Assembly: GCA_022846035.1 (NCBI GenBank)
Contig: AP025580.1
Span: 2,356,001 to 2,420,000 of the forward strand
Direction: 5' to 3'
Source: Christensenellaceae bacterium
GTDB taxonomy: Bacteria > Bacillota > Clostridia > Christensenellales > Christensenellaceae
DNA: 64,000 bases
Shown here: piece after piece, positions 62,918 through 64,000 of the stretch
How positions within the stretch are numbered: the first letter of the stretch is position 1
How the letters are laid out: every line of letters begins with the position of its first letter
Notes under the pieces: model-generated
The model's database searches: none
What the model was told of the DNA's origin: nothing
The model's input: the letters and a program-made list of their open reading frames with translations, nothing else
Made by a program: the position numbers and the translations under genes

Positions 62918-64000
62918 ACCCGCTTGGGCCTCCTTGCCCGCCGTACGCGCACGCAGACGATCGTGCCCGTGCCGACAATACTCTTAAATTCCAGGCGCGT
63001 TCCGTGCAGCGAGGCAATTTTATCCGCGAGCGCCAGCCCCAATCCCGCTCCGTTTTGTGCCCGCGCCCTGCTTTTATCCACCATGTAAAACGCTTCCGTG
63101 ATCTTGCGTATCTCCTCCGGCGGGATCCCCCGCCCATGATCCTTAACGCAGAAAACGTAGTCGCGCCCGTCGATCTTCCCGTATAGCTCAATGGCGCTTC
63201 CCGGCTCGGATGCTTTTTTTGCGTTATCGATCAAATTGACAAGCAGCGTCTTAAAAAGATCCGGTTCCAGCACCACAATCGCATTCTGCGCCGCTACCTT
63301 AAGCTCCATGCCCGCTTTTTCCATGACCGGACGCATGAGCCCGTTAAGCTCCTCAATCAGGATACGCGGATTGACCCGCTTCTTTTCAAACTCGCTTCTG
63401 TTTAAGACCATGAGCTCCAATAGCTTAAGCGACAACGCCTCCAGGCGTTTTCCCTCGGTAAAAATATAACTCGACGCCATGAACATTTCTTCGGGCGTCA
63501 TATTGCGCGAACGCAGCATATCCGCATAACCGATAATGGAAGTGAGCGGCGTTTTAAGCTCGTGCGCGAAGCTGGCGACAAAATCCTCTTTTTGACGGGC
63601 GGCGTTTTCCAGGTCGTAAATCTTGTCCTCCACCGCATCCGTCATCAAATTGAAATCCCGAGTGAAATCCCCAATCTCGTCGTTGCTCATAACTTTCATG
63701 CGCTCGCTGTAATTCCCCTGCGCAATACGCCGCGTCGTGGCCGAAAGCTTCCTGAGCGGCCGCGTCAAAAACATGGAAACAAGCCACATCACGCCTGCGG
63801 CGGCAAGCAGCAGGACAATGCTGATTTTGATATACGTCCGGAATTGCTCCGTGCGCTGCATGAAAATATCCGAAATATCCCGCGAGGTCTCAAGGTACAT
63901 CGTGCGCCCGCCCGCGATCGATTTGCAGCTGACGGCAATCCAGTATTCCCCGCTATATTCGCCGATCGTATAGGAACGTCCCTCGTCCGTGCTCTTAAGA
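62914..64000 (-). CDS. sensor histidine kinase, partial (5' end outside window)
   Basis: The reading frame is open to the right edge (about 362 codons), so the N terminus is missing. What remains: the end of an extracytoplasmic sensor, a transmembrane helix (ISIVLLLAAAGVMWLVSM), HAMP (RPLRKLSATTRRIAQGNY), HisKA with SFAHELKTPLTSIIGY (phospho-His), N box NLIDNAKKAS, G1 VKDHGRGIP and G2 GAGLGLALADKI. Its response regulator is expected upstream, beyond the edge. It is coupled to the unknown membrane-protein gene. Confidence 0.93.
   Translation of the reverse strand, partial: LKSTDEGRSYTIGEYSGEYWIAVSCKSIAGGRTMYLETSRDISDIFMQRTEQFRTYIKISIVLLLAAAGVMWLVSMFLTRPLRKLSATTRRIAQGNYSERMKVMSNDEIGDFTRDFNLMTDAVEDKIYDLENAARQKEDFVASFAHELKTPLTSIIGYADMLRSRNMTPEEMFMASSYIFTEGKRLEALSLKLLELMVLNRSEFEKKRVNPRILIEELNGLMRPVMEKAGMELKVAAQNAIVVLEPDLFKTLLVNLIDNAKKASEPGSAIELYGKIDGRDYVFCVKDHGRGIPPEEIRKITEAFYMVDKSRARAQNGAGLGLALADKIASLHGTRLEFKSIVGTGTIVCVRVRRARRPKRV

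Overview
The window reads like a chromosome segment of a low-to-moderate GC Bacillota, probably a Clostridia-type anaerobe. It carries Gram-positive style lipoproteins, strong AGGAGG ribosome sites and sigma-A promoters, and class II aldolase beside gapA. A Christensenella-like host is possible, but that is a guess from gene style and not proven. Base composition is uneven by eye: the right flank (about 50-64 kb) is GC-richer, while about 7.6-39 kb and 40-49 kb are AT-richer, which fits acquired surface-polysaccharide and mobile modules.

Layout. (1) 1-1436: the 5' two thirds of a type I CRISPR cas3 gene running off the left edge. It is divergent from (2) an NHEJ operon at 1709-4902: ku, a stand-alone ATP-dependent ligase, and a fused 3'-phosphoesterase/polymerase LigD. 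(3) A tRNA-Arg(CCG) and a polar amino-acid ABC importer (about 5-7.5 kb). (4) A 31-kb surface-glycan locus, 7.6-39.2 kb: UDP-glucose dehydrogenase and UDP-glucuronate epimerase, membrane flippases, polyprenyl-phosphate sugar synthases, several polytopic GT-C/YfhO glycosyltransferases, soluble glycosyltransferases, a methyltransferase with a C-terminal coiled coil, the Wzm/Wzt ABC exporter, two lipoproteins, a very large repeat-bearing cell-wall hydrolase, and an amino-sugar module of two DegT aminotransferases, a Gfo/Idh oxidoreductase and two acetyltransferases.

(5) A roughly 10.1-kb integrated element, about 40.0-50.1 kb. It is bounded by an imperfect direct repeat of the 3' half of gapA plus its terminator: a remnant at 39460-40028, and the intact gene at 49573-50577. 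The break in the remnant lies at the active-site Asn-Ala-Ser-Cys codons. The element carries a tyrosine integrase, a putative winged-helix replication protein, a ribbon-helix-helix protein, a serine recombinase with palindromic sites, a lipoprotein operon, and a two-gene restriction-modification-like cassette. In that cassette a DNA methyltransferase is followed after 1 nt by an 821-aa GHKL ATPase fused to a PD-(D/E)XK-like nuclease domain. This cassette and the gapA integration site are the most interesting parts of the window.

(6) Housekeeping right flank: gapA and fba (divergent, with near-consensus promoters), galE, an M29 aminopeptidase, a MATE transporter, a cytidylate-kinase-like protein, a polyamine operon (XRE-cupin regulator, potABCD), a VanY-like D,D-carboxypeptidase, an unknown membrane-anchored protein, and the C-terminal part of a sensor histidine kinase that runs off the right edge.

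All calls come from reading motifs in the sequence. No database search was run, so family assignments rest on recognised motifs and neighbours.
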